15,562 nt of DNA from CBFGTV01 sp965652145 (GTDB lineage: Bacteria > Bacillota > Clostridia > Peptostreptococcales > Natronincolaceae): assembly GCA_965652145.1 (NCBI GenBank), contig CBFGTV010000078.1, positions 1-15,562 of the forward strand. The letters run 5' to 3'. Shown in pieces: positions 6,556 to 15,306 of the stretch. The position numbers and the translations under genes are program-made. The stretch's first letter is position 1. Every line of letters begins with the position of its first letter. The notes beneath the pieces are model-generated. The model searched no databases, was not told the DNA's origin, and saw only the letters and a program-made list of their open reading frames with translations.

Positions 6556-8327
6556 GAGCCGCCTCCTTTTTTTCGTTGTAATAAATAGAATTTATCTCCT
6601 TCTACCGCCGTTTGAAATAGATGATAATCTAAATCAGCAGAATTTGATAAAAATAAATCAACGGTTTCTGATTCGATTATTATAAAATCCTTCAAGTGCT
6701 TTTCCAGGTATTTGGGATCATCAAAAACCAGGGGTCTATCCCCCCTTCTAATAATAATCCAGTCAATTTCATGATCGGGAACATGGGTCAAGAAGTCGTA
6801 GATTAAATTGGGATATTGGTCATACAAGCTATTCCATGGCTTGATTTGTTCTGAAAGGTTGTTAACTACTCTTAAGCCGGTATAAAACATAATGGGTTCT
6901 TCTTCAATTCCCTGGGTCAATACATTTTCGCCCGGTCTTCCTCTTTCCATAAGGATTCTCACAATTTCCTTGTTGGGGCTGTCATAGTCTGAAAATAGTT
7001 CCTGCCAGTATTCATACATATACCACCTAACCATTAGCTTGTCGTAATAAACTTCTAGGGGCTCCAGGGAAGCATCGCCCAAGGTAGCGGGTGACGCAAT
7101 TAAATTAGAAACCGTTTCCGAGCCTTTATCACTGGATAAATAGCTGCTTTTATATCCACCTGTCAAGCTCTGCTCCCTTAACAGAGCATAGGGTAACACG
7201 TTTAAAGTATTCCCAGACAAAATGAGCAGCATCGTTATAATGGCCAGGAATTTGCTGTGTCTATAAAGCCAGAGACTTATTTCTGTCATTAAAAAGGGCA
7301 CTGCAACAACAATACTTAAAAAATAATGATTAATGATAAAAAATTCTATTGATGCTACCACAACACTATTTACAACGATTAACAAGACGAAGAATTTACA
7401 CTCACGACTTATTATTTCTGCGGTTGTTTTTTTTGTGTACCTAAATGTCAGATAAAATCTTAATAGTATCAATAATGCAATTAAAGTAATGAAGGGAAAG
7501 AAATAAGCTTGTATTTTCCAAGCAATAATGATCAATCGTTCATAAAATCGAGCCGACAAACTATAGCCGCTTTGTGCTTGTCCGTTTAAATTTGAATAAA
7601 TAAACCAGGGCATCCAAAGGAATGCAGCCACAACGCTTGAAATATTTCCTTTTATAAGGTATTGAGGGTAATAGAATAATATATAAAAAAAGCTGGCAAT
7701 ACACCAAACCAATCCAAACAGATGATTTGAATAAAAAATCATTGCCACTGTCAAGGCAAGTAAACCGGTAATATACCTTGATTTCGGGGAAGCTCTTTCA
7801 GCACTTCTAAGGTTAGCTATCAATTTCATAAAAAAGAGGCTGGCTGAGGTTATAAAAAAAAATACCAGTGAATAGTATCTTACCTGCCTGACATATAGTA
7901 AAAACGGAATATAACAGCAACAGTAAAAAACAGTTAAATTGGCGATGTTTTTTTTATGATAAATCTGTTTAGCCAAAAACCAAATTACAACAAGGGTCAG
8001 CATTCCAAACAGGGCAAAGGGAAATCGTGCTGCTAGTGTATTTTTTCCCAGTAATTTAATCGAAATGGCCGCAATGTAAAACTGCAACCAGCCCTGGTTT
8101 ATAATTGCAAAATGATGATTAAAATCATTCCCTGCGGAACCCGTCATCATGTTTTGGCCATTCCAAGCCCTGGGGTAGCCATACTGCAATACATTATTTC
8201 CAACCTCCGCTGTGTAGGCCTCATCCTTCCACAAATAGTGATTATCTAAATTAAAAAAAATTAAAAAAGCCCCTAAGATGAATATTGCAATCAATATATA
8301 GTTTTTTCGAATAATATTACTGGTCAT
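6552..8327 (-). CDS. GT39/ArnT-like membrane glycosyltransferase, copy 2
   Basis: 591 aa. The ATG at 8327 follows GGAGG by 5 bases, and the gene begins 18 bases after its paralogue. The layout is that of GT-C enzymes such as PMT and ArnT: one N-terminal membrane helix (about 11-27), an external loop with the acidic pair Asp35-Glu36 in LWKDEAYTAE, about ten further hydrophobic helices up to roughly residue 380, and a soluble external C-terminal domain. GT39-type enzymes use polyprenyl-phosphate sugars on the outer membrane face. It shares with the neighbouring copy the blocks YGYPR.W.G (48-57), PWFIYSN (about 239-245), AYFFPF and the C-terminal DWIIIR. These show that the two arose by duplication and then diverged. 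Acceptor and sugar are unknown. The 4-base overlap with the carbamoyltransferase suggests that the two products act on the same molecule. Confidence 0.85.
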   Translation of the reverse strand: MTSNIIRKNYILIAIFILGAFLIFFNLDNHYLWKDEAYTAEVGNNVLQYGYPRAWNGQNMMTGSAGNDFNHHFAIINQGWLQFYIAAISIKLLGKNTLAARFPFALFGMLTLVVIWFLAKQIYHKKNIANLTVFYCCCYIPFLLYVRQVRYYSLVFFFITSASLFFMKLIANLRSAERASPKSRYITGLLALTVAMIFYSNHLFGLVWCIASFFYILFYYPQYLIKGNISSVVAAFLWMPWFIYSNLNGQAQSGYSLSARFYERLIIIAWKIQAYFFPFITLIALLILLRFYLTFRYTKKTTAEIISRECKFFVLLIVVNSVVVASIEFFIINHYFLSIVVAVPFLMTEISLWLYRHSKFLAIITMLLILSGNTLNVLPYALLREQSLTGGYKSSYLSSDKGSETVSNLIASPATLGDASLEPLEVYYDKLMVRWYMYEYWQELFSDYDSPNKEIVRILMERGRPGENVLTQGIEEEPIMFYTGLRVVNNLSEQIKPWNSLYDQYPNLIYDFLTHVPDHEIDWIIIRRGDRPLVFDDPKYLEKHLKDFIIIESETVDLFLSNSADLDYHLFQTAVEGDKFYLLQRKKGGGS

Positions 8328-8345
8328 ACATACCTCCTGCCAAAT

Positions 8346-10196
8346 CTATTGGATTCCATCCTCTAATACCTCTTTATCAACTAGCCAGTCTATATCAACA
8401 GCATCAGTGGTTTTCATGTTCCGGTAGATGAAAAAACCTTTCCTATCATGATTGGTCTGAAATGAATGGGCCCAAATTTCACACCAGGGGTCACCTTCCG
8501 GGTAATCAATATAAAATTCCTCAAAATAACCATATTCCTTGATGGTTTCTTTAGTCCTAATCAGTTCATTTTTGTTATCATACTCCCTTATCACAACCCA
8601 GTCACAGGCTTCAATGGGATAAGCGGTAAGGTGCTCAAACCTTTCTGCATTGGGATAATGGCTATAGCTCAGGGGGAGATATTGCCTTTTAGGGTCAAGT
8701 CTATTGACCAGCGTCATATCTGTGTAGTAGATAATTGTTTCATGTTGAAATCCAACAAGATGTACCCTATTTCCTGGTTTTCCATACTTTTTTAAGAACT
8801 GTACCATACCCTCCTCGGCATCATCGTAATCATTTGAAATTCCACCAATATAATCTAATAAATAGGAACGTACATAGGTATCTGATTCAAGATATCCTGC
8901 TAAATCAGTCACCTTGGTTTCCCATCCAGAATCGACATTAAAAAATGGTACAGGGGGTTTAATAACTAATTCCGCTTTTTCTGCAGGAAAAGGAAGTATC
9001 TTTAAAGTTAAGTAAGGACTAATATGCAATCCATTGGTAAAGATCATTAAAACAAAGATGGTTATCGCAATGAATCGATCATATTTCGATATTGAGTGAA
9101 GGACTAACGCAGCCAAAATAAAGAGAAAAGGAATTGCGGGAATCAACCATCTGGTGTTTAAGTAATTTCCAAATAGTGACAAAATCAATAGATTTGATAC
9201 TATCTGCATGATAACAATGTAAATATTTCTTTTGGAACAGCCTTTCGGCTGTTGTTTTACAGCGATTAAGCTCTTTAAATCCAGCCATAGAGAAATATCA
9301 TCTAAATAGGCCCTCGTCTTTTGTCTTTTCCGATAATCTGCCCTTGTAAGCAGCTTGTAACATAAAAATATGATTCCCAGGGGCAGAAACGGAACAAAGT
9401 AAGCATGGATCATCCAGAGGTATCCTAACAAGTAATCCCAAAAATATATTTTTCCTAAAAATAGACCAGTTTGTACCTTTGTCAGGTATTGATTAGAATA
9501 AATAAACCAGGGTAAGGTCAGAGCAGCAATGCCTATCAAGCCCGTTACAAATTCCCTGACATACTTCCTGTCAAATAAAACATAGGCAGAGATTAAAGTA
9601 ATCATTGTAACGAAGAAAAATACAAATAGGCTATGGAACAGCATGGTGGCTGATAATACAAAGATCGCCAAATATGAAACTTTTCCCTTGTCAATAAATT
9701 CTATATAAAAGAGTATGGTTAGAATGGTAAAGGTAAGGCCCGGCGACAGGTAGTAAATTGAACGGATATACAGAAGCACCGGGACTGAAAATGCAAATAA
9801 TATCAAAGAAAGCAGCGCTGTTTTGTTATTTTCTGTAATTTTTTTTGCCAGCCGATAATACGTCAATGCACCGGCAATACCTGTCAAAACAAAAATTGCC
9901 CTCATAACAAAAACGGTATCGCCTAAAAGCTGCCCTAGAGCAGCCATATAGTAGGGCAGCCAGTTGTGTTTTATGTAAACCAGTCTTTCATTGAACTCAT
10001 TTCCGTTTACCGCTGCTGTAATTAAATTTTTGCCGTCCCATACCCTAGGATAGCCAAATTTCAACACATTTCTGCCCAACTGCGCCGTTATGGATTCATC
10101 AATAAACATATATCGATTACCCAAATTAGCAAAGCTTAGCAGCGCCATTATGATAATGATTGTAAAGACAATTTTCTTTTCATGTCTGTTAAGCAT
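8346..10196 (-). CDS. GT39/ArnT-like membrane glycosyltransferase, copy 1
   Basis: The second in-frame ATG (10196) is preferred because GAGGGG lies 7 bases upstream; the ATG at 10211 has a weaker site and would add five residues. This gives 616 aa. There is an N-terminal membrane helix, then an external loop with the acidic pair in YMFIDESITAQ (about residues 30-40), where GT-C enzymes hold catalytic or metal-binding acids. Multiple hydrophobic helices run to about residue 390, followed by a hydrophilic C-terminal domain of about 220 residues. Shared blocks with the following gene are FGYPRVWDGKNLIT, LPWFIYSN, HAYFVPF and CDWVVIR. It should transfer a sugar from a polyprenyl-phosphate donor at the outer face of the membrane. 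No synthase for such a donor lies in the window; the GtrA-like protein downstream could supply flipped donor. Substrate unknown. Confidence 0.85.
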   Translation of the reverse strand: MLNRHEKKIVFTIIIIMALLSFANLGNRYMFIDESITAQLGRNVLKFGYPRVWDGKNLITAAVNGNEFNERLVYIKHNWLPYYMAALGQLLGDTVFVMRAIFVLTGIAGALTYYRLAKKITENNKTALLSLILFAFSVPVLLYIRSIYYLSPGLTFTILTILFYIEFIDKGKVSYLAIFVLSATMLFHSLFVFFFVTMITLISAYVLFDRKYVREFVTGLIGIAALTLPWFIYSNQYLTKVQTGLFLGKIYFWDYLLGYLWMIHAYFVPFLPLGIIFLCYKLLTRADYRKRQKTRAYLDDISLWLDLKSLIAVKQQPKGCSKRNIYIVIMQIVSNLLILSLFGNYLNTRWLIPAIPFLFILAALVLHSISKYDRFIAITIFVLMIFTNGLHISPYLTLKILPFPAEKAELVIKPPVPFFNVDSGWETKVTDLAGYLESDTYVRSYLLDYIGGISNDYDDAEEGMVQFLKKYGKPGNRVHLVGFQHETIIYYTDMTLVNRLDPKRQYLPLSYSHYPNAERFEHLTAYPIEACDWVVIREYDNKNELIRTKETIKEYGYFEEFYIDYPEGDPWCEIWAHSFQTNHDRKGFFIYRNMKTTDAVDIDWLVDKEVLEDGIQ

Positions 10197-10225
10197 CTTT
10201 GATCCCCTCATGTTTATATTCTTCC

Positions 10226-11626
10226 TTATTTAGAATAATTTTTTATGCCAGAATAAAGGGTGATTAGGGCCGACCTTTTCCAAAATCTTACCTCTCGATA
10301 ATAAGAGTACAGGCAAAACAGGTTATAATAAAGTTTAAAGGTATGATTTTGACGCAAAACAAAATCTGTATTCAACCTAGGAAACTTGACTGTAAAGGAA
10401 AAGAGTTTTTGCAAATTTTCTAGCTGCTTTATTTCTGGCTGCTGCAGTAAACTACTGCAATAGAGATTTTTTTCCTTACTTGAACGACTTTCTGATGGGT
10501 CAATCAGACCTAACCGTTCAATTTCCTTTTCCAACGCTGTATTAGGATAGGGGCGATAAAGCATTGCCCATGGATAATCTACATTTAACCTGCGATTAAA
10601 GGCTATGGTATCTTCGGCATCAGCTAAGGTTTCGCCTGGAAGGCCCAATAAATTAATGGTGGAAATTTGAATTCCAAATCTTTTTAGCAAGGCTGCCACC
10701 TTTATGTATTCATCATTTCTGGTTTTTCTTCCCAATAATTCATTTCTGGTTTTTTCGTTTCCTGTATCTACTGCCAATAATGCACCAACACAACCTGCTG
10801 TCTTTAGTTTCCTAGCAATATTTTCATTGATATCTTCAGCCGTCAGCATGCATACAAAGGGCTTTTTTACCTCTCTCATATAGCGATTTAAAAACTCCTT
10901 TAGCCAATCATGGTTCTGGGCAAAGGTATCTTCTTGAAAAGAAACATATTTAATTCCATATTGAGTATGGATTGCATTGATTTCGTCGCATACCAGCTTT
11001 GGTGATCGGTACCTCAGCCTTGGACCAATTCCACAGACACTTCTTACGACCGGTACACAGCAATATTTGCAATCGTATTTGCAGCCTCGGCTAAAATAAA
11101 TATATCTTGTTTTTTCATGTTTAAATATTTTATAGCGATAATACAGGCCACGATCCAGCGTCGGCAGTTCATCAAGGTTAATTAACGGAGCTGGCTTCGT
11201 ACAGCATATATTATTATGCTTGTCCTTATACCACAGTCCCGGAACTTGATCCAGAGAACCCCCTTTATCAATTCGATTTAATAGCATGGTAAAGGTCAGA
11301 TCCCCTTCCCCCTTACACAGATAATCAATGGATGGTATTTCAATGAGATTTGTACATAGTGAAGGATGGGGCCCCCCTACTAAAATGGGAATAGCTGAAT
11401 TTTGCTTGATAATTTCAGCAGTTTTAATAACATACCAGTGACTGCCTGTTATCACGGTTGAAAAAACCACCACATCGGCTTTGTATTGTAACACCTTTTT
11501 GGCGGCCCGTTCCGGTATTTTATCAATTACCATTGTGCACTCATAGCCCTGCAATCTGGCAAGGGCCGAAAACTGCATGGGGGCCTGCCATTCATAGAAT
11601 AAATCCTGTACAAATGCTATTTTCAT
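10226..11626 (-). CDS. B12-binding-domain radical SAM protein, copy 2
   Basis: 466 aa. The start ATG overlaps the stop of the previous radical SAM gene (ATGA) and follows GGAGA by about 8 bases. The N-terminal Rossmann-like cobalamin-binding domain (about 1-125) shows VVFSTVITGS (53-62), LVGGPHPSL (82-90) and CKGEGD (104-109). The radical SAM domain has GCKYDCKYCC with Cys182, Cys186 and Cys189 as the cluster ligands, a SFQED strand, and INLLGLPGE in the SAM-binding half. Members of this class methylate unactivated carbon or phosphorus, or catalyse ring rearrangements. The adjacent copy has the same domain order but clearly different sequence, so this is a pair of distinct steps or an old duplication. 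The substrate cannot be read from the sequence. Its position between the precursor genes and the glycosyltransferases suggests scaffold tailoring. Confidence 0.92.
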   Translation of the reverse strand: MKIAFVQDLFYEWQAPMQFSALARLQGYECTMVIDKIPERAAKKVLQYKADVVVFSTVITGSHWYVIKTAEIIKQNSAIPILVGGPHPSLCTNLIEIPSIDYLCKGEGDLTFTMLLNRIDKGGSLDQVPGLWYKDKHNNICCTKPAPLINLDELPTLDRGLYYRYKIFKHEKTRYIYFSRGCKYDCKYCCVPVVRSVCGIGPRLRYRSPKLVCDEINAIHTQYGIKYVSFQEDTFAQNHDWLKEFLNRYMREVKKPFVCMLTAEDINENIARKLKTAGCVGALLAVDTGNEKTRNELLGRKTRNDEYIKVAALLKRFGIQISTINLLGLPGETLADAEDTIAFNRRLNVDYPWAMLYRPYPNTALEKEIERLGLIDPSESRSSKEKNLYCSSLLQQPEIKQLENLQKLFSFTVKFPRLNTDFVLRQNHTFKLYYNLFCLYSYYREVRFWKRSALITLYSGIKNYSK

Positions 11627-13098
11627 TTGGTATTCTCCTTGGGTTTCAGGCCATATTTTTTTAGTATCAGCGGATGAGTAAATAAATTAAAGGTAATTCG
11701 CACCACCTCAAGATAAGAGCTTACTATATCCTTCATAGCCTTAATCAAGCCCCCTAGGTCCTTTGTGGATTTAAGCTTATAAAAATACCCTGCCAGGGTT
11801 CTGAATTGATCTGGTTTGAGCATTCGTTTGAGATTCTCCCAGACAAAAAAGTCATTGATCACTGATAAATCCATATCACTAACTTTGGTTAGATTGACTG
11901 AAATTCTGTCCCAGGAAGAAATTTCTGCCCATTCCTGCAGCGTTCTGGGAGCTTGAAATAAATGATTTTCAACCGTGTAGTTGTACAGCTCTGTTCCTGG
12001 ATAGCACATATATCGTGTGAAATCATAATAGGTAGCCTTTAATCCCAGGGCAAATTCCGTGGTAAACCTTAAATCCTCCTCTGTTTCGCCAGGAAAACCC
12101 AGCATAAAGGAAGCAATGGTCGATATGCCCACCTGTCTGCACATATCAAACATCTTAGATACACGCTCCAGATTAATGCCCTTCCTAACTTGCTTAAGAA
12201 TACGAGGAGAGCCGCTTTCTATGCCAAATAAAATCCATCGACAACCTGCCTTATACATCAGCTCCAGATCTTCGATGGTATACTGGTCTACCCTGGCATT
12301 AAAATACCATTTAAAATTTAACCCTCGTTTAATAAATAGATTACATATTTCATGCATTCTTTCGATGTTTGATGACCATAATTCATCTATGAAGCTGATA
12401 CCATCAGCCCCATAGTTTTCTATCAATAGCTGTACCTCGTCGACAATTTGAGAAGGTGACCTGCCCCGCCACTGCTGCTTATGAAATGCCTGATTATAAC
12501 AAAAGGTACACCTACCCGGACACCCCTTTGAGGTGTAGATTCTAATCAACCTTTTACACTCTCCCAACCCTTGAAAGTAGCTTTCAACCTTGACAAGGCT
12601 CCAATCAGTAATGGGTATTGTGGAAAGATCAATAAAGGGTCGACATTCATTGAATACAATATTTTCGTCTTTATAATAAACAATACCTGCCACATCTTCA
12701 ATGGGCAATTGCTTCTCGATTGCCATAAGCAATTGAAAGAAGGTCTCTTCCCCCTCACCAACCACAATATAGTCGATAAAATTGCTTTTTAGGGTCTGCT
12801 CTGGCAATAGGGAAGGATGTACTCCCCCCCATATAACCGGAATATTTTTGCCCTTTACTATTTTGGAAACATTAACCGCATCCAGCAGCATGGTGCCGGT
12901 TATGGCCGATATCCCAACAAAATCAGGCTGATATTTGTCTAATATTTTACTCATACTGCTAAGGTCTATATTTCTATCAATGATGGTAACAGCATATCCC
13001 ATATGCTTTAAATAGGTTCCAACGGCCAAAAGCCCCAAGGGAGGTACCAGTTGATGCCTTACATCAGAGGATCGAGGCTGTATTAATAATACCTTCAT
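11623..13098 (-). CDS. B12-binding-domain radical SAM protein, copy 1
   Basis: 491 aa. The ATG follows GGAAGGAGA by about 8 bases and starts 28 bases after the DAHP synthase gene. The N-terminal B12-binding domain contains VPPLGLLAVGTYLK (18-31), VGISAITGTM (61-70), WGGVHPSLLPE (90-100) and VVGEGEETF (112-120). The radical SAM core has SKGCPGRCTFCYN with Cys193, Cys197 and Cys200. Later come the E-S-G motif in LFGIESGSPRILK, SFMLGFPGETEEDL and a C-terminal helical extension. This is the common class B (cobalamin-dependent) domain order of methylases and of BchE-like cyclases. The His of the classic DxHxxG cobalamin motif is not seen, which is usual for this class. A C-methylation or oxidative rearrangement of the cluster product is likely; the exact reaction is unknown. 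Confidence 0.93.
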   Translation of the reverse strand: MKVLLIQPRSSDVRHQLVPPLGLLAVGTYLKHMGYAVTIIDRNIDLSSMSKILDKYQPDFVGISAITGTMLLDAVNVSKIVKGKNIPVIWGGVHPSLLPEQTLKSNFIDYIVVGEGEETFFQLLMAIEKQLPIEDVAGIVYYKDENIVFNECRPFIDLSTIPITDWSLVKVESYFQGLGECKRLIRIYTSKGCPGRCTFCYNQAFHKQQWRGRSPSQIVDEVQLLIENYGADGISFIDELWSSNIERMHEICNLFIKRGLNFKWYFNARVDQYTIEDLELMYKAGCRWILFGIESGSPRILKQVRKGINLERVSKMFDMCRQVGISTIASFMLGFPGETEEDLRFTTEFALGLKATYYDFTRYMCYPGTELYNYTVENHLFQAPRTLQEWAEISSWDRISVNLTKVSDMDLSVINDFFVWENLKRMLKPDQFRTLAGYFYKLKSTKDLGGLIKAMKDIVSSYLEVVRITFNLFTHPLILKKYGLKPKENTK

Positions 13099-13126
13099 TA
13101 TAATATCTCCTTCCTACCCATCTCTT

Positions 13127-14101
13127 CTAAATATTCAGGCTATCTAATAGCTCCATCAGCTCACCTAAATTCAACTGCTGCCTTTGGTCAGAAAGTGCAA
13201 GCTTTGGCTCAGGATGCACTTCTACCATAATTCCATCGGCACCTGCTGCCATAACCGCCCTGGCAATACTATTTACAATATCCTTACGCCCCAGTGAATG
13301 GCTTAAATCGACAATTACAGAAAGACCCGTTTCCATCTTAATAATGGGTATACTACCTATGTCCAAGGTATTCCGTGTACTCGTTTCAAAGGTTCTGATA
13401 CCCCGCTCACATAATATTATTTTTTGATTTCCCTGAAGGGCAATATATTCTGCGGCCAGAATAAATTCCTCCAGTGTGGCACCAAAACCCCTTTTTAGCA
13501 GTACCGGCCGATTTGTTTTTCCCACTTCCTTTAGGAGTTCAACGTTGTGCATATTACGTGAGCCAATTTGTAATATATCTACATAGGCTGCCACAAGCTC
13601 CACCTGCCTTGTGTCTAATACTTCACTAACGGTATATAAATCATATTGTTTAGCAATATTATTCATTATTTTAAGCCCTTGCTCCTTCAATCCCTGAAAG
13701 GAATAAGGGGAAGTCCTGGGTTTAAAGGCTCCTCCCCGTAAAAACTTAATTCCCCTGGCTTGAAGTACTTTAGCCGTTAATTCCAGAAATGCTTCATTTT
13801 CTATGGCACAGGGGCCAGCCATAATCACAGGCCTTGACTGATCTATCTGAAATATTTCACCCATGGTTAAAAAATTTTCCTTTTTCTTGATTAATCTTGC
13901 CATAGATTCGTTCTCTTCCTTTTCCATGATCGTTACTTCGGGTGTTGAAAAATCCCACTTATTATTTTGTAACGCTTCTATAGAATTGGCCAACGCTTCA
14001 ATCCTTTTCAGGTCATCTATTAATACATGAATGATTTTGTTAATGCTAATCATGTTTTTCTTCAATTGTTTAATTTCTTTATATAAGTCATTATTTAACA
14101 T
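13127..14101 (-). CDS. aroF: 3-deoxy-7-phosphoheptulonate (DAHP) synthase, type I beta
   Basis: Condenses phosphoenolpyruvate and erythrose 4-phosphate, the entry step of the shikimate pathway. Start at ATG 14101 (324 aa): GGGGGAG lies just upstream, and an in-frame GTG two codons earlier would sit on that site. It overlaps the preceding gene by 11 bases. In this numbering the metal ligands are Cys98 (AGPCAIE), His268 (DLSHSLGR), Glu294 (EVHPEP) and Asp305 (SDQRQ). RGGAFKPRTSPYSFQG (about 122-137) distinguishes it from KDO-8-phosphate synthase, and LLKRGF and CERGIRTFE bind substrate. The first 60-70 residues form a Lys/Ile-rich helical extension with no clear chorismate mutase motifs, unlike the mutase-fused enzyme of Bacillus. 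It may therefore be a pathway-specific isozyme with altered feedback control (inference). Placement in the cluster suggests that the product contains an aromatic or shikimate-derived unit. Confidence 0.95.
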   Translation of the reverse strand: MLNNDLYKEIKQLKKNMISINKIIHVLIDDLKRIEALANSIEALQNNKWDFSTPEVTIMEKEENESMARLIKKKENFLTMGEIFQIDQSRPVIMAGPCAIENEAFLELTAKVLQARGIKFLRGGAFKPRTSPYSFQGLKEQGLKIMNNIAKQYDLYTVSEVLDTRQVELVAAYVDILQIGSRNMHNVELLKEVGKTNRPVLLKRGFGATLEEFILAAEYIALQGNQKIILCERGIRTFETSTRNTLDIGSIPIIKMETGLSVIVDLSHSLGRKDIVNSIARAVMAAGADGIMVEVHPEPKLALSDQRQQLNLGELMELLDSLNI

Positions 14102-15257
14102 TTTCACTCCCCCATGGGCTTACTTTCAATAGCTCAGCCTCTAATCCCTTCTGACTGAGATAGGCATATACAAACCTTTCTAAGCCAAAGGCGATGCAGC
14201 TTGTATGAACAGCTTCACCGCCTTTAGACTGAATGTGGAAGGCATCTGTAAAATGGGTATGATGGTAGTTAAAGGAGGCTGCTGCCAGTTCCTTTCCAGT
14301 GGCAGGAACCTTTATATTCAGCTCATATTTTAATTTGAACTTATTTTGAAGCAATGCCTTTGCATGAGGTTGATTTAAAAAGAAGGGATCATTACTGGTT
14401 TTAATATTAGCCTCCAGCTTTAATTCCCCCATCAGCTTCATACATTTTTCCATTAGCTGTTGTCTTTTTTCGGTCACATATTTCCTTGATCCAACAAACA
14501 CTATTTCTCTCATGGTAAAATCCAATAGTCTATCTAACCCTTTCATATGTAAGGACTCATACCTTTTACATTTTCCCACCGATGTAATGGCGATTGGTCT
14601 TTGTATATTAATTTGTTGATTTTCAAATTGCTTATATACGTGAATACATACTGCTGACTTACAAATGTGCCCAGGCTTTTCTAAAAAATAATCGCTTAAG
14701 CATTCATCCCCTTCGGGAATCAGCCTTGCGAAATCTTCAATAATTTCTATATCTTCCTTCACATGGGAAGCAAAGAGCAAATTACTTGGAAACTCCTGTA
14801 TGTAATTACATTGATTTAGGGTAGCTGTATTGATTATATCTGGATACACATATTCTTCAGCTCCCAGCTCCTGAGCCCATTTTAGAAATAGATTATCAAA
14901 ATACCGGTATAGGGTTAGAAAATCTTTACCAAAGCCAATTAGTCCATCTTCATACTCTATAATAGTGCCATTTTTGCTCAGGGCTTGATAAATATCCTTT
15001 GTCTCTACCGATTCATTTAATTTACTTTCGTATATAATTGTCGGCTCATATTCTATATAGTCTCCCACGACCTTATTTACCAGTATCTTAACTTTATTTT
15101 CCACTTCTTCAGGCTCGTTGCTTTCAATATCAAGATAAAGGTGGTCTATATCTGACCTAATCTTCTTGATATCAGGTGAAGCATAGGGAATTCTATAATA
15201 TATCTCCCTCCTCAGGGTCTCATTGTAGGCTGATAAATCAATTTCCATCCTTTTCAT
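14091..15257 (-). CDS. Amino acid:[carrier protein] ligase, class II aminoacyl-tRNA synthetase-like
   Basis: 388 aa. ATG at 15257 follows TGGAGG by 7 bases. The C-terminal two thirds are a class II synthetase core of the atypical (methanogen-type) seryl-tRNA synthetase lineage. Motif 2 region: KCKRYESLHMKGLDR (229-243), then a DFTMREIVF strand. Motif 3: HTSCIAFGLERF (351-362). Cys150 (LNQCNYIQEF), Glu234 and Cys354 are candidate zinc ligands, matching the Cys/Glu/Cys site known for these enzymes. A tRNA-binding arm is not evident; about 130 N-terminal residues are of unrecognised type. Known relatives adenylate small amino acids such as glycine or alanine and load them onto the phosphopantetheine arm of a small carrier protein encoded next door, which is the arrangement here. 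The amino acid used cannot be read from the sequence. The family call is strong, the substrate open. Confidence 0.88.
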   Translation of the reverse strand: MKRMEIDLSAYNETLRREIYYRIPYASPDIKKIRSDIDHLYLDIESNEPEEVENKVKILVNKVVGDYIEYEPTIIYESKLNESVETKDIYQALSKNGTIIEYEDGLIGFGKDFLTLYRYFDNLFLKWAQELGAEEYVYPDIINTATLNQCNYIQEFPSNLLFASHVKEDIEIIEDFARLIPEGDECLSDYFLEKPGHICKSAVCIHVYKQFENQQINIQRPIAITSVGKCKRYESLHMKGLDRLLDFTMREIVFVGSRKYVTEKRQQLMEKCMKLMGELKLEANIKTSNDPFFLNQPHAKALLQNKFKLKYELNIKVPATGKELAAASFNYHHTHFTDAFHIQSKGGEAVHTSCIAFGLERFVYAYLSQKGLEAELLKVSPWGSENVK

Positions 15258-15306
15258 TTTAATTCCTCCATTTTCTGATTTACTTATAAGTTACTTCAGT
15301 AAGATA
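15258..15306 (-). other. Gap between ACP and ligase genes with short inverted repeats
   Basis: The 49-base gap contains the perfect palindrome ACTTATAAGT next to TTACTGAAGTAA (arms TTACT/AGTAA), at about 15280-15302. It is AT-rich and has no U-tract, so it does not look like a terminator. It could be an mRNA-processing or stability hairpin, an operator, or chance. The ligase ribosome site TGGAGG follows. Confidence 0.3.

Noticed and set aside
8466..8795. 109-codon open frame on the plus strand
   Set aside because: It lies wholly antisense to a well-supported glycosyltransferase gene, has no ribosome site and resembles no family.
9079..9288. Minus-strand 69-codon frame inside the GT39-like copy 1 gene
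   Set aside because: It is out of frame within a continuous membrane-protein gene with no sign of a frameshift.
12059..12415. 118-codon open frame on the plus strand
   Set aside because: It is antisense to the radical SAM core of the 11623-13098 gene; an open frame there is a by-product of that gene's codon pattern.
13899..14101. Chorismate mutase domain fused to DAHP synthase
   Set aside because: The N-terminal helix has some likeness in length and position, but the conserved Arg/Lys active-site pattern of AroQ mutases is not seen.
14091..15257. Genuine seryl-tRNA synthetase
   Set aside because: It lacks an evident tRNA-binding arm and sits next to an ACP gene in a biosynthetic operon; the carrier protein ligase family fits better.
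15280..15302. Terminator between the ACP and ligase genes
   Set aside because: The inverted repeats are short, AT-rich and lack a following U-tract.
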